Origin: Streptomyces sp. T12
GTDB lineage: Bacteria > Actinomycetota > Actinomycetes > Streptomycetales > Streptomycetaceae
Assembly (NCBI RefSeq): GCF_028736035.1
Contig: NZ_CP117866.1
Coordinates: 10,829,001-10,893,000, forward strand
Direction of reading: 5' to 3'
Length of the DNA stretch: 64,000 nt
A program made the position numbers and the translations under genes. Position 1 is the first letter of the stretch. Each line of letters begins with the position of its first letter. A model generated the notes under the pieces. That model did not search any database. It was not told the DNA's origin and saw only the letters and a list, made by a program, of their open reading frames with translations. Shown here piece by piece: positions 18,100-28,300 of the stretch.

Positions 18100-19140
18100 C
18101 TACCGCGCAGGCTCGTCCGGCTCTTCGGGTCGCCCGATCGGATTCCTGCCCGTGGTGAAGAAGTCGGGGTCGGGCCAGATCCCTCCAGCCGTCCACCTCT
18201 TCACGAAGGGCTCCAACCTCTCCGCGAACGGATCGCGTTTGGTGGTGACCAAACTGGTCGCCCACTGCCGGACCGCTCCAGCTGCCCAGTCCGCAATCTG
18301 AAGCTGCGGCGCCGCAGTGCTGTCGGAGAACGCGACGCTGGTGACGGGCAGGCGCTCCATCATGAGTCCCGGCCGCGCAGGGTCGGGGAGCCAGTGCAGG
18401 TACTGGAGGAAGACAGAGCCACGGGCGACCGCCTTTGACTCGTCGTGAACGAGGGCGAAGTCGCCCACGATCTTCCCCATCTCGCCGCAGACCACCGCCA
18501 GGCACGGAATCGCAGGGTCGAGCACATCCCGCATCTCCCCGGATGTGATCCTGCGGATGATGTCGTCCCCCTGCGCGCGCGTGCACTCCAGCAACTCGAC
18601 CCACTTCGTCAGTGGCGGCTTCGTCGTGGCCCGGTAGGTGGAGATCGCAGCGAACAGATCGGCTGCACTGGCGCGACTACGCCGCCGTACCGCGTCGACA
18701 AACGTCTGGAGCATACGGTCGTATGCGCCGGGGTCACCCAACACGGGGCCCGAGAGGTGGTAAAGGTTGGCCAGCCCCAGCGCGGCGTCGCCGTCGTACA
18801 GGTTGAAGCCCGTCTCGTGTGCCAGCTCCTCGACCAGGACGTCGACCATCTTGGTCACCACCATGAAGCGTTTGTTCGCGATGAACGCCAGGATGCTCTC
18901 GCCGGCCAGCGTGTCGAACGCGGCGATCAGCGCATCCCGGCCCGTGCCGGTCTGCGACAGAGCGGTGTACTTCGGTTCGCCGTGTGTTGAGGGGAGGTGC
19001 GCTTTGACGTCCTCGACGGTCTGTTGGGCCAGGCTGTCATCCAGGTGGACGGCCGCGGCGCAGAACACAGGCTGATCCGGGTCGAGAAGGTTCTCCCCTG
19101 TGGAACTGGACTCATCTGCGTAGACCGTAGGTGTCGCCAT
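18100..19140 (-). CDS. DUF3800 domain protein
   Basis: A 346-residue soluble protein matching DUF3800: an N-terminal acidic motif YADESSSTGEN (residues 7-17), a central ALVHDESKAVA and, near the end, VAFSDSTAAPQLQIADWAAG with the conserved QxAD. The DUF3800 fold is considered RNase H-like, and the conserved Asp/Glu suggest a metal-dependent nuclease, though the substrate is unknown. Members often sit in accessory or defence regions. Here it stands alone, convergent with the nitroreductase pseudogene and without partner genes. ATG 19140 is the first start; codon use looks slightly less GC-biased than in the nar genes, consistent with acquisition. Confidence 0.7.
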   Translation of the reverse strand: MATPTVYADESSSTGENLLDPDQPVFCAAAVHLDDSLAQQTVEDVKAHLPSTHGEPKYTALSQTGTGRDALIAAFDTLAGESILAFIANKRFMVVTKMVDVLVEELAHETGFNLYDGDAALGLANLYHLSGPVLGDPGAYDRMLQTFVDAVRRRSRASAADLFAAISTYRATTKPPLTKWVELLECTRAQGDDIIRRITSGEMRDVLDPAIPCLAVVCGEMGKIVGDFALVHDESKAVARGSVFLQYLHWLPDPARPGLMMERLPVTSVAFSDSTAAPQLQIADWAAGAVRQWATSLVTTKRDPFAERLEPFVKRWTAGGIWPDPDFFTTGRNPIGRPEEPDEPAR

Positions 19141-19509
19141 GGGGTGCAGCGTCGTCCAGCAGACCTCTGGTGTCGAGGCGTTTGTTGCAACTCACCGCCC
19201 AGGAGCTGTGGATCCGCTCCGCACACTGATCGGCCGACCCCGGCGAGCGATCAGTGCCATGCCCACTGGGACTCCTCACGCCATGACGACCAGAGCGCGT
19301 GGGGCGAGCAGCACCCCTGGTCGTGTGCAACACCGCGACGTGGCCGAGAGGGACGCACGGCGCCCCCCGGAACCTGCCGCGCGGATAGCTCATCGGGGGC
19401 TGCCGTCGAAGCAGCCCCCGGACTGATGGAACGTCACCGACCCGTGCCCATCTGGCGCACAGGGTGTCGGCGGCCGACGGCAGCCCGACGCGCCCGGTAT
19501 GGGCGCCCG
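19141..19509. other. Intergenic region without a gene
   Basis: This 369-base region separates the DUF3800 start from the aldehyde dehydrogenase stop. It holds the hairpin listed at 19395-19419 and presumably the DUF3800 promoter. I see no coding potential with family resemblance and no tRNA. Confidence 0.6.
19395..19419 (-). terminator. Hairpin downstream of aldehyde dehydrogenase
   Basis: GGGGGCTGC (19395-19403) pairs perfectly with GCAGCCCCC (19411-19419) around a 7-base loop, about 90 bases past the aldehyde dehydrogenase stop. There is no U-run, as is common for actinomycete terminators. Confidence 0.6.
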
Positions 19510-21028
<1,519 letters not shown>

Positions 21029-21138
21029 GGCGGCTCTCCTCGGTGGCGATGGTGAGTGACAGAGGTACGACGGCCCACGCCGTCGTGGTCTGCCCCACCG
21101 TGGCCCCGGGAGGTTGGCGCGAGGTTGGTGCGCGGGTG

Positions 21139-22362
21139 TCAGTCGCGCAGCGCGGTGGTCAGCCGGCCGGCCGCGATCGCCCGACGTGCGTCGGCCGGAC
21201 CGAACAGCCGCAGCGCGTGCTCGTGCACCTCCGCGTCGTACGGTGCACGCCCGCCGTAGCGCAGGGCGTGGTCTGGGCGTGTACTTGCCAGGACCGCCTC
21301 CCTCACGGCGACCTCCAGGTGGGTGCGCCATTCCTCGATGCCCGGGGCCTCTGAGCGGGCGAGCAGCGGCCCGCGGTAGAGGCGCAGGGCCGTCTCCGTG
21401 TCGCCGCTCTCCAGCGCGCGCAGCACGTCGACGGCGTCGCAGGATACGGGTGTGGTCAGCGTGTAGCGGCGGGTGGCGATACCGCCGCCGAGGGCCCGGC
21501 GGAGATGCGAGATCTCCGCCTTGAACGTGGAGGCGGTGACGGCACGGTCGCCGTACAGGGCCTCGCGGAGTCGGTCCGGTGTGTATCCGTCCGGTTCCAG
21601 CGCGAGAAGCGTGAGGATCTCCAGCTGCCGGGGCCGCAGGAGAAGGGGGACGCCGTCTCGTACGGCCTTCTCGGTGCCCAGGCGGTTCAGCCGCAGCTGG
21701 GGCAGCCGGTCTTCGGGAGGCCGAAGGGACAGTTCCGTACGGAGGCCGGCCTCGATGGCGGACGCCAGGCCGCGCACGGTGGATATGGCCAGGGGGTGCG
21801 AGCGGTCCCAGGTGGTGGACAGGTCCAGGACGCCTAGGACGTGCCCGTCGCGGCCGTGGATGGGCGCGCAGTAGCAGGCCCAGCCGTGCAGCGCCGTCAC
21901 CAGGTGTTCGGCGGAGAAGACGGTGTTGGGGCGGCCGGTGCGCAGGGCGAGGGACACGGCGTTGGTGCCCATGGCCTGCTCGTCCCACCGCCCGCCCGGC
22001 GCGAAGTTGACCCGCTCGGCGCGTCGCCGCATCGCCTGGCCGCCGTACGTCCAAAGGATCGTCCCGGACTCGTCGGTGACCGCGGTGACGAATCCGGCGT
22101 CGTCGGCGACGCTGCGGAGCTCGTCGGCGAGGCCGTCGACCGGCCCGCGCAGCGGCGATCCGGACCAGCGCCGGTGCACTGCACCACCGTCGGCGACGGG
22201 AGCGCTGTCCCGGCCGGGATCCACACTGGTCAGCGAGCGCGCCCACGACTCGGTCACCTCCTGGCGCAACGCGCCGCCACCGATCGGGGGCGTACCCGCG
22301 ACCTTCAACCGTGGCACCCAGCGGGACCACTCGTCTTCCAGACCGGCCCTGCGCCGCCCCAT
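21139..22362 (-). CDS. GAF-domain transcriptional regulator with winged-helix output
   Basis: 407 residues. Residues 75-215 form a GAF-type sensor resembling the N-terminus of acetoin/alcohol regulators (AcoR type): FAPGGRWDEQAMGTNAVSLA, GWACYCAPIHGRDG and GVLDLSTTW. Residues 245-330 resemble an OmpR/SARP-like winged helix (RPRQLEILTLLALEPDG, LREALYGDRAVTASTFKAEI), and the last 80 residues are helical. The AAA+ domain and Fis helix of true AcoR proteins are absent, so this is a sigma-54-independent variant common in actinomycetes. ATG 22362 follows a GGGAGGGG site. It lies just upstream of the aldehyde dehydrogenase on the same strand and most likely controls it in response to aldehyde, alcohol or redox state. 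Confidence 0.75.
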   Translation of the reverse strand: MGRRRAGLEDEWSRWVPRLKVAGTPPIGGGALRQEVTESWARSLTSVDPGRDSAPVADGGAVHRRWSGSPLRGPVDGLADELRSVADDAGFVTAVTDESGTILWTYGGQAMRRRAERVNFAPGGRWDEQAMGTNAVSLALRTGRPNTVFSAEHLVTALHGWACYCAPIHGRDGHVLGVLDLSTTWDRSHPLAISTVRGLASAIEAGLRTELSLRPPEDRLPQLRLNRLGTEKAVRDGVPLLLRPRQLEILTLLALEPDGYTPDRLREALYGDRAVTASTFKAEISHLRRALGGGIATRRYTLTTPVSCDAVDVLRALESGDTETALRLYRGPLLARSEAPGIEEWRTHLEVAVREAVLASTRPDHALRYGGRAPYDAEVHEHALRLFGPADARRAIAAGRLTTALRD

Positions 22363-22552
22363 GTGCTTCCCCTCCCGTCGAACGGGGACAATTGCCCTTT
22401 GTCCGCGATGACTTCGCCACCCCGCCTGACTGATCGGACGCGAGGACGATGGGACCGGTACGAGGCTCGAGCCGACAGGCTGACTACCGTCGGCCCGCGC
22501 CCTGTCCGCGCCGCAGGCGCCAGAAGCCCGGCGGGCCGCGGCGGGCTGCGCC

Positions 22553-22975
22553 TCACTCAGTGCCGAGCGTTCCCCTGAGTTCGCGTCCGGTGGCCATCTC
22601 CGACTCGATCCGTACGAACACCGCGTCCCGCAGGGGCATCCAGGAGATGGGGCCGGCCTGCGACAGCCGTTCCTGCTCGGCGGGATCGGTCACCACGGTG
22701 GCCCGCCCGGTGACGACCACGCTCCAGCCGGACCGGGTCGCCGCATCGAACTCGTCCGCCTCGAAGGCGACCACCACGCCGTCGATGGCGCGGACGAGGT
22801 CCGAGTCCGGCGAGGTGCACAGCAGGACGGAGGCGTTCGTGTCCAGGGAGAAGTTGATGGGGAGGACCGCGGGCAGCGCCTGCCGGGTGTAGACCACGCG
22901 GCCGACCGGCACCTTGGCGAGCAGCCGCAGGCACTCCTGCCGGTCGAGTGAGCGAAAGGCGTCGTTCTGGAACAT
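22553..22975 (-). CDS. Pyridoxamine 5'-phosphate oxidase-fold flavoprotein
   Basis: A 140-residue split-barrel protein of the PNPOx-like family. VPVGRVVYTRQALPAVLPINF (residues 22-42) and LLCTSPDSDLVRAIDG followed by VAFEADEFD are typical of small actinobacterial members binding FMN, F420 or heme. Several relatives belong to the M. tuberculosis DosR regulon. ATG 22975 has a GGAGG site 10 bases upstream. It is divergent from narK, and a 42-base palindrome lies just upstream of its start. A truncated relative is at 53318-53465. Cofactor and substrate cannot be read from the sequence. Confidence 0.75.
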   Translation of the reverse strand: MFQNDAFRSLDRQECLRLLAKVPVGRVVYTRQALPAVLPINFSLDTNASVLLCTSPDSDLVRAIDGVVVAFEADEFDAATRSGWSVVVTGRATVVTDPAEQERLSQAGPISWMPLRDAVFVRIESEMATGRELRGTLGTE

Positions 22976-22996
22976 CAGTCCATCCTCCCCGTGGTC

Positions 22997-23038
22997 GCGG
23001 AGAGGGGGTAGGGCCGACCGGCCCTACCCCCTCTCCGC
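22997..23038. repeat. 42-base perfect palindrome between the PNPOx gene and narK
   Basis: A 20-base arm (22997-23016) and its exact reverse complement (23019-23038) are separated by two bases. The core is GGGCCGACCGGCCC. It starts about 22 bases upstream of the PNPOx ATG, so it lies in that gene's leader or promoter, and also lies in the narK upstream region. It could be an operator, a cruciform or a hairpin in the PNPOx mRNA leader. Confidence 0.75.
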
Positions 23039-23155
23039 GCGAGGGACGACCGATCGCAGCCGTTGTTCCGCGGGAGCCACGCGGGCAAGGCGGTTCAGGG
23101 GGCTGTTTGGAGGGACGGCCGGGCCCGGACTCAGGGGACCGTCTGTCCACCGGTA

Positions 23156-23170
23156 GGGACTGATGGCCCA
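23156..23170. promoter_or_regulatory. DevR/OsdR-like inverted repeat upstream of narK
   Basis: GGGACTGATGGCCCA fits the DosR-type pattern GGGACn-n3-GGCCC. It lies about 120 bases upstream of the narK start in the divergent PNPOx-narK intergenic region. narK2 is a known DosR target in M. tuberculosis, which supports the reading. Confidence 0.5.
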
Positions 23171-23290
23171 TGCCTCCGGTGAGTCCTGATGCGGACAGTG
23201 GTGACGTGACGCCGTTCTGCAGGCAAGGGGCCTGCGGTGCGCGTGCGATCCCGGTGGCGCAGTACCACCATGAGGAAAGGGACGGACAAC

Positions 23291-24571
23291 ATGGTCCAGC
23301 CGTTGAAGTCGAAGAGCGGCAGCTCACCGTCAGGTGCGCCGGTGTCCGGCCGGGCGTGGCTGATGCTGGCCCTGGCCACCGTTGGTTTTGCCGTGAACTT
23401 CTGGGCGTGGGCGCTGCTCAGCCCGCTCGGCCCGCGGTTCAAGGACGGGCTCGACCTGTCGTCGTTCGAGCAGTCACTGCTGGTCGCGGTGCCGGTCGTG
23501 GTCGGTTCCCTGGGCCGCATCCCGGTAGGCGCGCTGACCGACAGGTTCGGCGGCCGGATCATGTTCCCGATCGTGTCGGCGGCCACCATAGTGCCCGTGC
23601 TCTACCTCGGCCTGGCCGGCCACTCCTCCCTCGCCGCCCTGCTGGCCGGCGGGTTCTTCCTCGGCATCGGGGGCACCGCGTTCGCCGTCGGCGTGCCGTT
23701 CGTCAACGCCTGGTTCCCGCCCGAGCGGCGCGGGCTCGCCATCGGTGTCTTCGGGGCCGGCATGGGCGGCACCGCCATCAGCGCCCTCACCACGGTGAAG
23801 CTGGTCGACGCCAACAGCATGTCCACCCCGTTCCTGATCACCGCCGCGGTCCTGGCCGTGTACGCCGTGGCCGCCGCGCTGCTGCTGCGCGACGCACCCG
23901 GCCGCACCGTACCGACCGAGCCGCTGGCCCGCCGCCTGGCCGCCACCGCCCGGCTGCCCATCACCTGGCAAGCGTCCGCGCTGTACGCGGTCGCGTTCGG
24001 CGGCTACGTGGCCTTCTCCGTCTACCTGCCGACCTACCTCAAGACCGGCTACGGCCTGGCCCAGGCCGACGCCGCGAACCGCATGGCCGGATTCGTACTC
24101 CTCGCCGTGGCGATGCGCCCGATGGGCGGCTGGCTGTCCGACCGGCTGGGCCCGGTCCGGGTGCTGGCCGGCTCGCTGGCGGTGGTCGTGGCCGGGGCGG
24201 TCATGCAGTCGTTCACCCCGGGCCTGGCGCCGCTGGGCACGATCGCCTTCCTGGCCATGGCCGCCGCACTCGGCGCGGGCAGCGGGGCGACCTTCGCCCT
24301 GGTGGCTCTGCGGACCCCGGCCAACCAGGTCGGCTCGGTCACCGGTGTGGTCGGCGCCGCGGGCGGCCTGGGCGGCTTCCTGCCGCCGCTGGTGATGGGC
24401 TCGCTGTATGGCGAGTACGGAACGTACGCGGCCGGCCTCGCCCTGCTCGCGTTCGTGGCCGCCGCGGCGCTGGCCTTCACCCTCACCGGTGTGCGCGCCG
24501 CGGCCGAAGGCGGCCGGCGCAAGCAGAGCACCCGCCAGCGCAAGCACCGCACCGCCGACACCACCGCGTAA
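23291..24571 (+). CDS. narK: NarK-type nitrate/nitrite transporter (MFS, NNP family)
   Basis: A 426-residue major facilitator protein with 12 membrane segments. Both nitrate/nitrite porter signatures are visible: GIGGTAFAVGVPFVN with FPPERRGLAIG around residues 128-155, and GAAGGLGGFLPPLVMG in segment 11. It should import nitrate and/or export nitrite for the cytoplasmic NarG enzymes. ATG 23291 (MVQPLK) follows an AAGGGA site; two upstream in-frame starts (23237, 23270) give longer N-termini without homology. It lies directly before a hemerythrin and the second narGHJI operon, an order I recall from the SCO0213-SCO0219 region of S. coelicolor. Confidence 0.9.
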   Translation: MVQPLKSKSGSSPSGAPVSGRAWLMLALATVGFAVNFWAWALLSPLGPRFKDGLDLSSFEQSLLVAVPVVVGSLGRIPVGALTDRFGGRIMFPIVSAATIVPVLYLGLAGHSSLAALLAGGFFLGIGGTAFAVGVPFVNAWFPPERRGLAIGVFGAGMGGTAISALTTVKLVDANSMSTPFLITAAVLAVYAVAAALLLRDAPGRTVPTEPLARRLAATARLPITWQASALYAVAFGGYVAFSVYLPTYLKTGYGLAQADAANRMAGFVLLAVAMRPMGGWLSDRLGPVRVLAGSLAVVVAGAVMQSFTPGLAPLGTIAFLAMAAALGAGSGATFALVALRTPANQVGSVTGVVGAAGGLGGFLPPLVMGSLYGEYGTYAAGLALLAFVAAAALAFTLTGVRAAAEGGRRKQSTRQRKHRTADTTA

Positions 24572-24618
24572 GGGCGAGCGGACGAGAACGACGGGCCGAG
24601 GAACAAGGGAGTAGACCG

Positions 24619-25092
24619 GTGTGCGAGTACTGCGGCTGCCAGGCCCTGGAGACCATCGACGAACTGACCCAGGAACACGAGAGGGTCGTCAACCTCATCA
24701 GCCTCCTACGGGACGCCCGGCGTGACGGCGCTATCGCCCGGATGGCGGAGCTCGCCCGCGAGATCGCGGCCGTGCTGGGCCCGCACACTCAGGTGGAGGA
24801 GCACGGCCTGTTCCCGGCCCTGGCCGCCGAGTTCCCCGAGCAGATCGCGGCGCTGGAGGACGAGCATCGCCGCATCGAGGCGGTGCTGGCCGAGGCGGAC
24901 GGGCCGTACCTGACCGACCCGAGTTGGCCGGACCGGCTGATGGAGGGGATGGCCATGCTGCGCGACCACATCCTCAAGGAACAGGACGGCGTCTTCCCGG
25001 CCGCCCTCGCGAACCTCAGCACCGAGGAGTGGGAAGCGGTCGAGGCCGAGCGCCTGAAGGCGGGCGGCGCTCTGTCCCGGCCGACCCCCTGA
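24619..25092 (+). CDS. Hemerythrin HHE domain protein with N-terminal Cys motif
   Basis: A 157-residue four-helix bundle with the HHE ligand pattern: EHERVVNLI (about 19-27), HTQVEEHGLFPAL (about 55-67), EDEHRRIE and RDHILKEQDGVFPA. It should bind a non-heme di-iron site for O2 or NO. The N-terminus VCEYCGC adds a compact Cys cluster not needed for the di-iron site, comparable to the Cys-rich linker in the hemerythrin protein at 10748. The start is GTG 24619 with an AAGGGAG site. It follows narK by 48 bases, is probably co-transcribed with it, and is closed by a strong hairpin. Confidence 0.8.
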   Translation: MCEYCGCQALETIDELTQEHERVVNLISLLRDARRDGAIARMAELAREIAAVLGPHTQVEEHGLFPALAAEFPEQIAALEDEHRRIEAVLAEADGPYLTDPSWPDRLMEGMAMLRDHILKEQDGVFPAALANLSTEEWEAVEAERLKAGGALSRPTP

Positions 25093-25126
25093 AAAGTCCG
25101 CCCGCCAACGTCGACGGGGCAGCACT

Positions 25127-25181
25127 CCTGCAAAGCCCCGTACCCCCGCTCACCCCGAGCGGGGGTACGGGGCTTTGCAGG
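25127..25181 (+). terminator. Strong hairpin after the narK-hemerythrin pair
   Basis: A 24-base perfect stem (25127-25150 with 25158-25181) around a 7-base loop follows the hemerythrin stop by 35 bases and separates it from narG. The stem is symmetric and could act in either direction. Confidence 0.85.
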
Positions 25182-25263
25182 CGAGGGCATGGCCAGGCGG
25201 TGCCGGGATACCCCGGCACGCAGGCGATCTCGACCAAACCGCGCGTTGTTCGTGGTGTGGCTG

Positions 25264-25294
25264 TTGACCCTCCCGGGGACGGCGGTCGTAGAGT
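25264..25294 (+). promoter_or_regulatory. Candidate promoter of the second nar operon
   Basis: TTGACC (25264-25269) and TAGAGT (25289-25294) are spaced by 19 bases, 66 bases before the narG GTG. This is close to a sigma-70/HrdB promoter apart from the long spacer. I did not find a clear DevR/OsdR-like box here. Confidence 0.35.
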
Positions 25295-25359
25295 CGTGTG
25301 CTGGCGGAACCGATCACAATTCGAACGGGTGCCCGTGGTGCCCGGGGCGGAGTGGCACG

Positions 25360-28300
25360 GTGAGCACGGAGACCAGCCGGGAACAGACGCGGGCGGGCTT
25401 GGACGGCGAGTTGGCGGAGGCGCTGGTGCGCAGCCGCCGCTTCTTCACCCGGGCGGAGGTCTCCGACGACCTGCGCACGTTGCACCGAAAGGGCGGCCGG
25501 CAGGCGGACGAGTTCTACCGGGACCGCTGGTCGCACGACAAGGTGGTGCGCTCCACGCACGGAGTGAACTGCACCGGCTCGTGCTCGTGGAAGGTGTTCG
25601 TCAAGGACGGCATCATCACGTGGGAGGCGCAGCAGACCGACTATCCCTCGGTGGGCCCGGACCGTCCCGAGTACGAGCCGCGCGGCTGCCCGCGCGGCGC
25701 GGCCTTCTCCTGGTACACGTACTCGCCGACGCGGGTGCGCTACCCGTACGTGCGCGGCGTGCTGCTGCAGATGTACCGCGAGGCCAAGGACCGGCTGGGC
25801 GGTGATCCGGTGGCGGCCTGGGCGGACATCGTCTCCGACCCGGAGCGCGCCCGCCGCTACAAGGCGGTGCGCGGCAAAGGCGGCCTGGTGCGGGCGAGCT
25901 GGGACGAGGCAGTGGAGATGGTCGCCGCCGCGCACGTGCACACGATCAAGGAGTACGGGCCGGACCGGCTGGCCGGCTTCTCGCCGATCCCGGCGATGTC
26001 GATGGTCTCGCACGCGGCCGGCGCCCGCTTCTACTCGCTGCTCGGCGGGGCGATGCTGTCGTTCTACGACTGGTACGCCGACCTGCCGGTGGCCTCGCCG
26101 CAGGTGTTCGGCGACCAGACCGACGTGCCGGAGTCGGGGGACTGGTGGGACGCCGGTTACCTGATCATGTGGGGTTCCAACCTGCCGGTGACCCGTACGC
26201 CGGACGCGCACTGGATGGCCGAGGCGCGCTATCGGGGCCAGAAGGTGGTGGCGGTCTCCCCGGACTACGCGGACAACGTGAAGTTCGCTGATGAGTGGCT
26301 CGCGGCCCAGCCCGGCACCGACGGGGCGTTGGCGATGGCCATGGGCCACGTGATCCTCAAGGAGTTCTTCGTCGACCGGGCCACGCCGTACTTCACCGAC
26401 TACGTCAAGAAGTACACGGATCTGCCCTTCCTGGTCGCCCTTGACGAGGCCGAGGGCGAGCCGGGCACCTACCGGCCTGGCAAGTTCCTGACCGCTGCCG
26501 ACCTCGGCGGCGAGCACGCGGCGGCCGAGCATGCGGAGTTCCGGACGGTTCTGCTGGACGCGGCCACCGGCCGGCCGGTGGTGCCCAACGGCACGCTCGG
26601 TGACCGCTACGGCGAGGCTGGCGCCGGGAGGTGGAACCTGGACCTCGGCGACGCCCAGCCCCTGCTGTCCGCTGAGGGCGGTGCCGAGGCGCCGGTCGCC
26701 GTCGACCTGCCCCGCTTCGATGCCCTGGACGGCAGTGCGGGGCGGCTGCGGCGCGGGGTGCCGGTGCACCGGGTGGCTGGGCGGCTGGTGACCACGGTGT
26801 ACGACCTGTTGCTGGCCCAGTACGGGGTGGCCCGCGACGGCCTGCCGGGCGAGTGGCCGTCCTCGTACGAGGACGCGGAGGAGCCGTACACCCCGGCCTG
26901 GCAGGCGGCGATCACCGGCGTGGACGCCGGGAAGGCGGCGCGTATCGCCCGCGAGTTCGCGGCCAACGCCGAGGAGTCCGGCGGCCGTTCGATGATCATC
27001 ATGGGGGCGGGTACCAACCACTGGTTCCACTCCGACACCATCTACCGTTCCTTCCTGACGCTGACCACGTTGACTGGCTGCCAGGGCGTCAACGGCGGCG
27101 GCTGGGCGCACTACGTCGGGCAGGAGAAGGTCCGCCCGATCACCGGCCACTCGGCGATCGCGACCGCCGCCGATTGGAACCGGCCGGCCCGGCTGATGAT
27201 CCAGACCGCGTACTGGTACCTCCACAGCGATCAGTTCCGCTACGACCCGTTCTCGGCCGACACCCTCGCGGCGGCCGGCGCGGGCGGCCCGTTCGCGGGG
27301 AAGACCACCGCCGACGTCATCGCTCAGTCCGCGCGGATGGGCTGGATGCCGTCGTATCCCACCTTCGACCGCAACCCGCTGGACCTCGCCGACGAGGCAC
27401 AGGCCGCGGGCCGCCCGCCCGCCGAGCACATCGTGGACGAACTCAAGTCCGGGCGGCTGAAGTTCGCGGGCGAGGACCCGGACGCCCCAGAGAACTTCCC
27501 GCGGGTGCTGACCGTGTGGCGGGCCAACCTGATGGGATCCTCGGCCAAGGGCAACGAGTACTTCCTCAAGCACCTGCTCGGCACCGACGCCTCGGTGCGT
27601 GCCACCGAGGCACCGTCGGACGCCCGCCCGCGCGATGTGGTCTGGCGGGAGGAGGCCCCGGTCGGCAAGCTCGACCTGCTGCTGGCCCTGGACTTCCGGA
27701 TGACCAGCACCACGGTCTTCTCTGACGTCGTACTGCCCGCCGCCACCTGGTACGAGAAGCACGACCTGTCCAGCACGGACATGCACCCCTTCGTGCACGC
27801 CTTCAACCCGGCGATCGCCCCGCCCTGGCAGACCCGCACCGACTGGGACGCCTTCCACACGCTCGCCAAGGAGCTCAGCCGTCAGGCCGCCGATCATCTC
27901 AGTGTCCGCACGGACGTGATCGCCGCCCCGCTGTTGCACGACACCCCGGACGAACTGGCCAACCCGCACGGACGGGTCCGCGACTGGAAGGCCGGGGAGT
28001 GTGAGCCGGTGCCGGGCCGCACCATGCCCAAACTCATCACCGTCGAGCGGGACTACGCGGCCGTGGCCGAGAAGATGGCCGCCCTCGGCCCGTTGCTGGA
28101 CACCCTGGGCGCCACCACCAAGGGCGTCACCTTCAAGGTCGACCGAGAGCTGGAGTACCTGCGCCACAAGAACGGCACCGTGCGCGGAGGAGCGGCCGAC
28201 GGACGGCCCTCGATCGCCCGCGACGTACACGCCTGCGAGGCGATCCTCGCACTGTCCGGCACCACCAACGGCCACCTGGCCACCCAGGGCTTCCACACCC

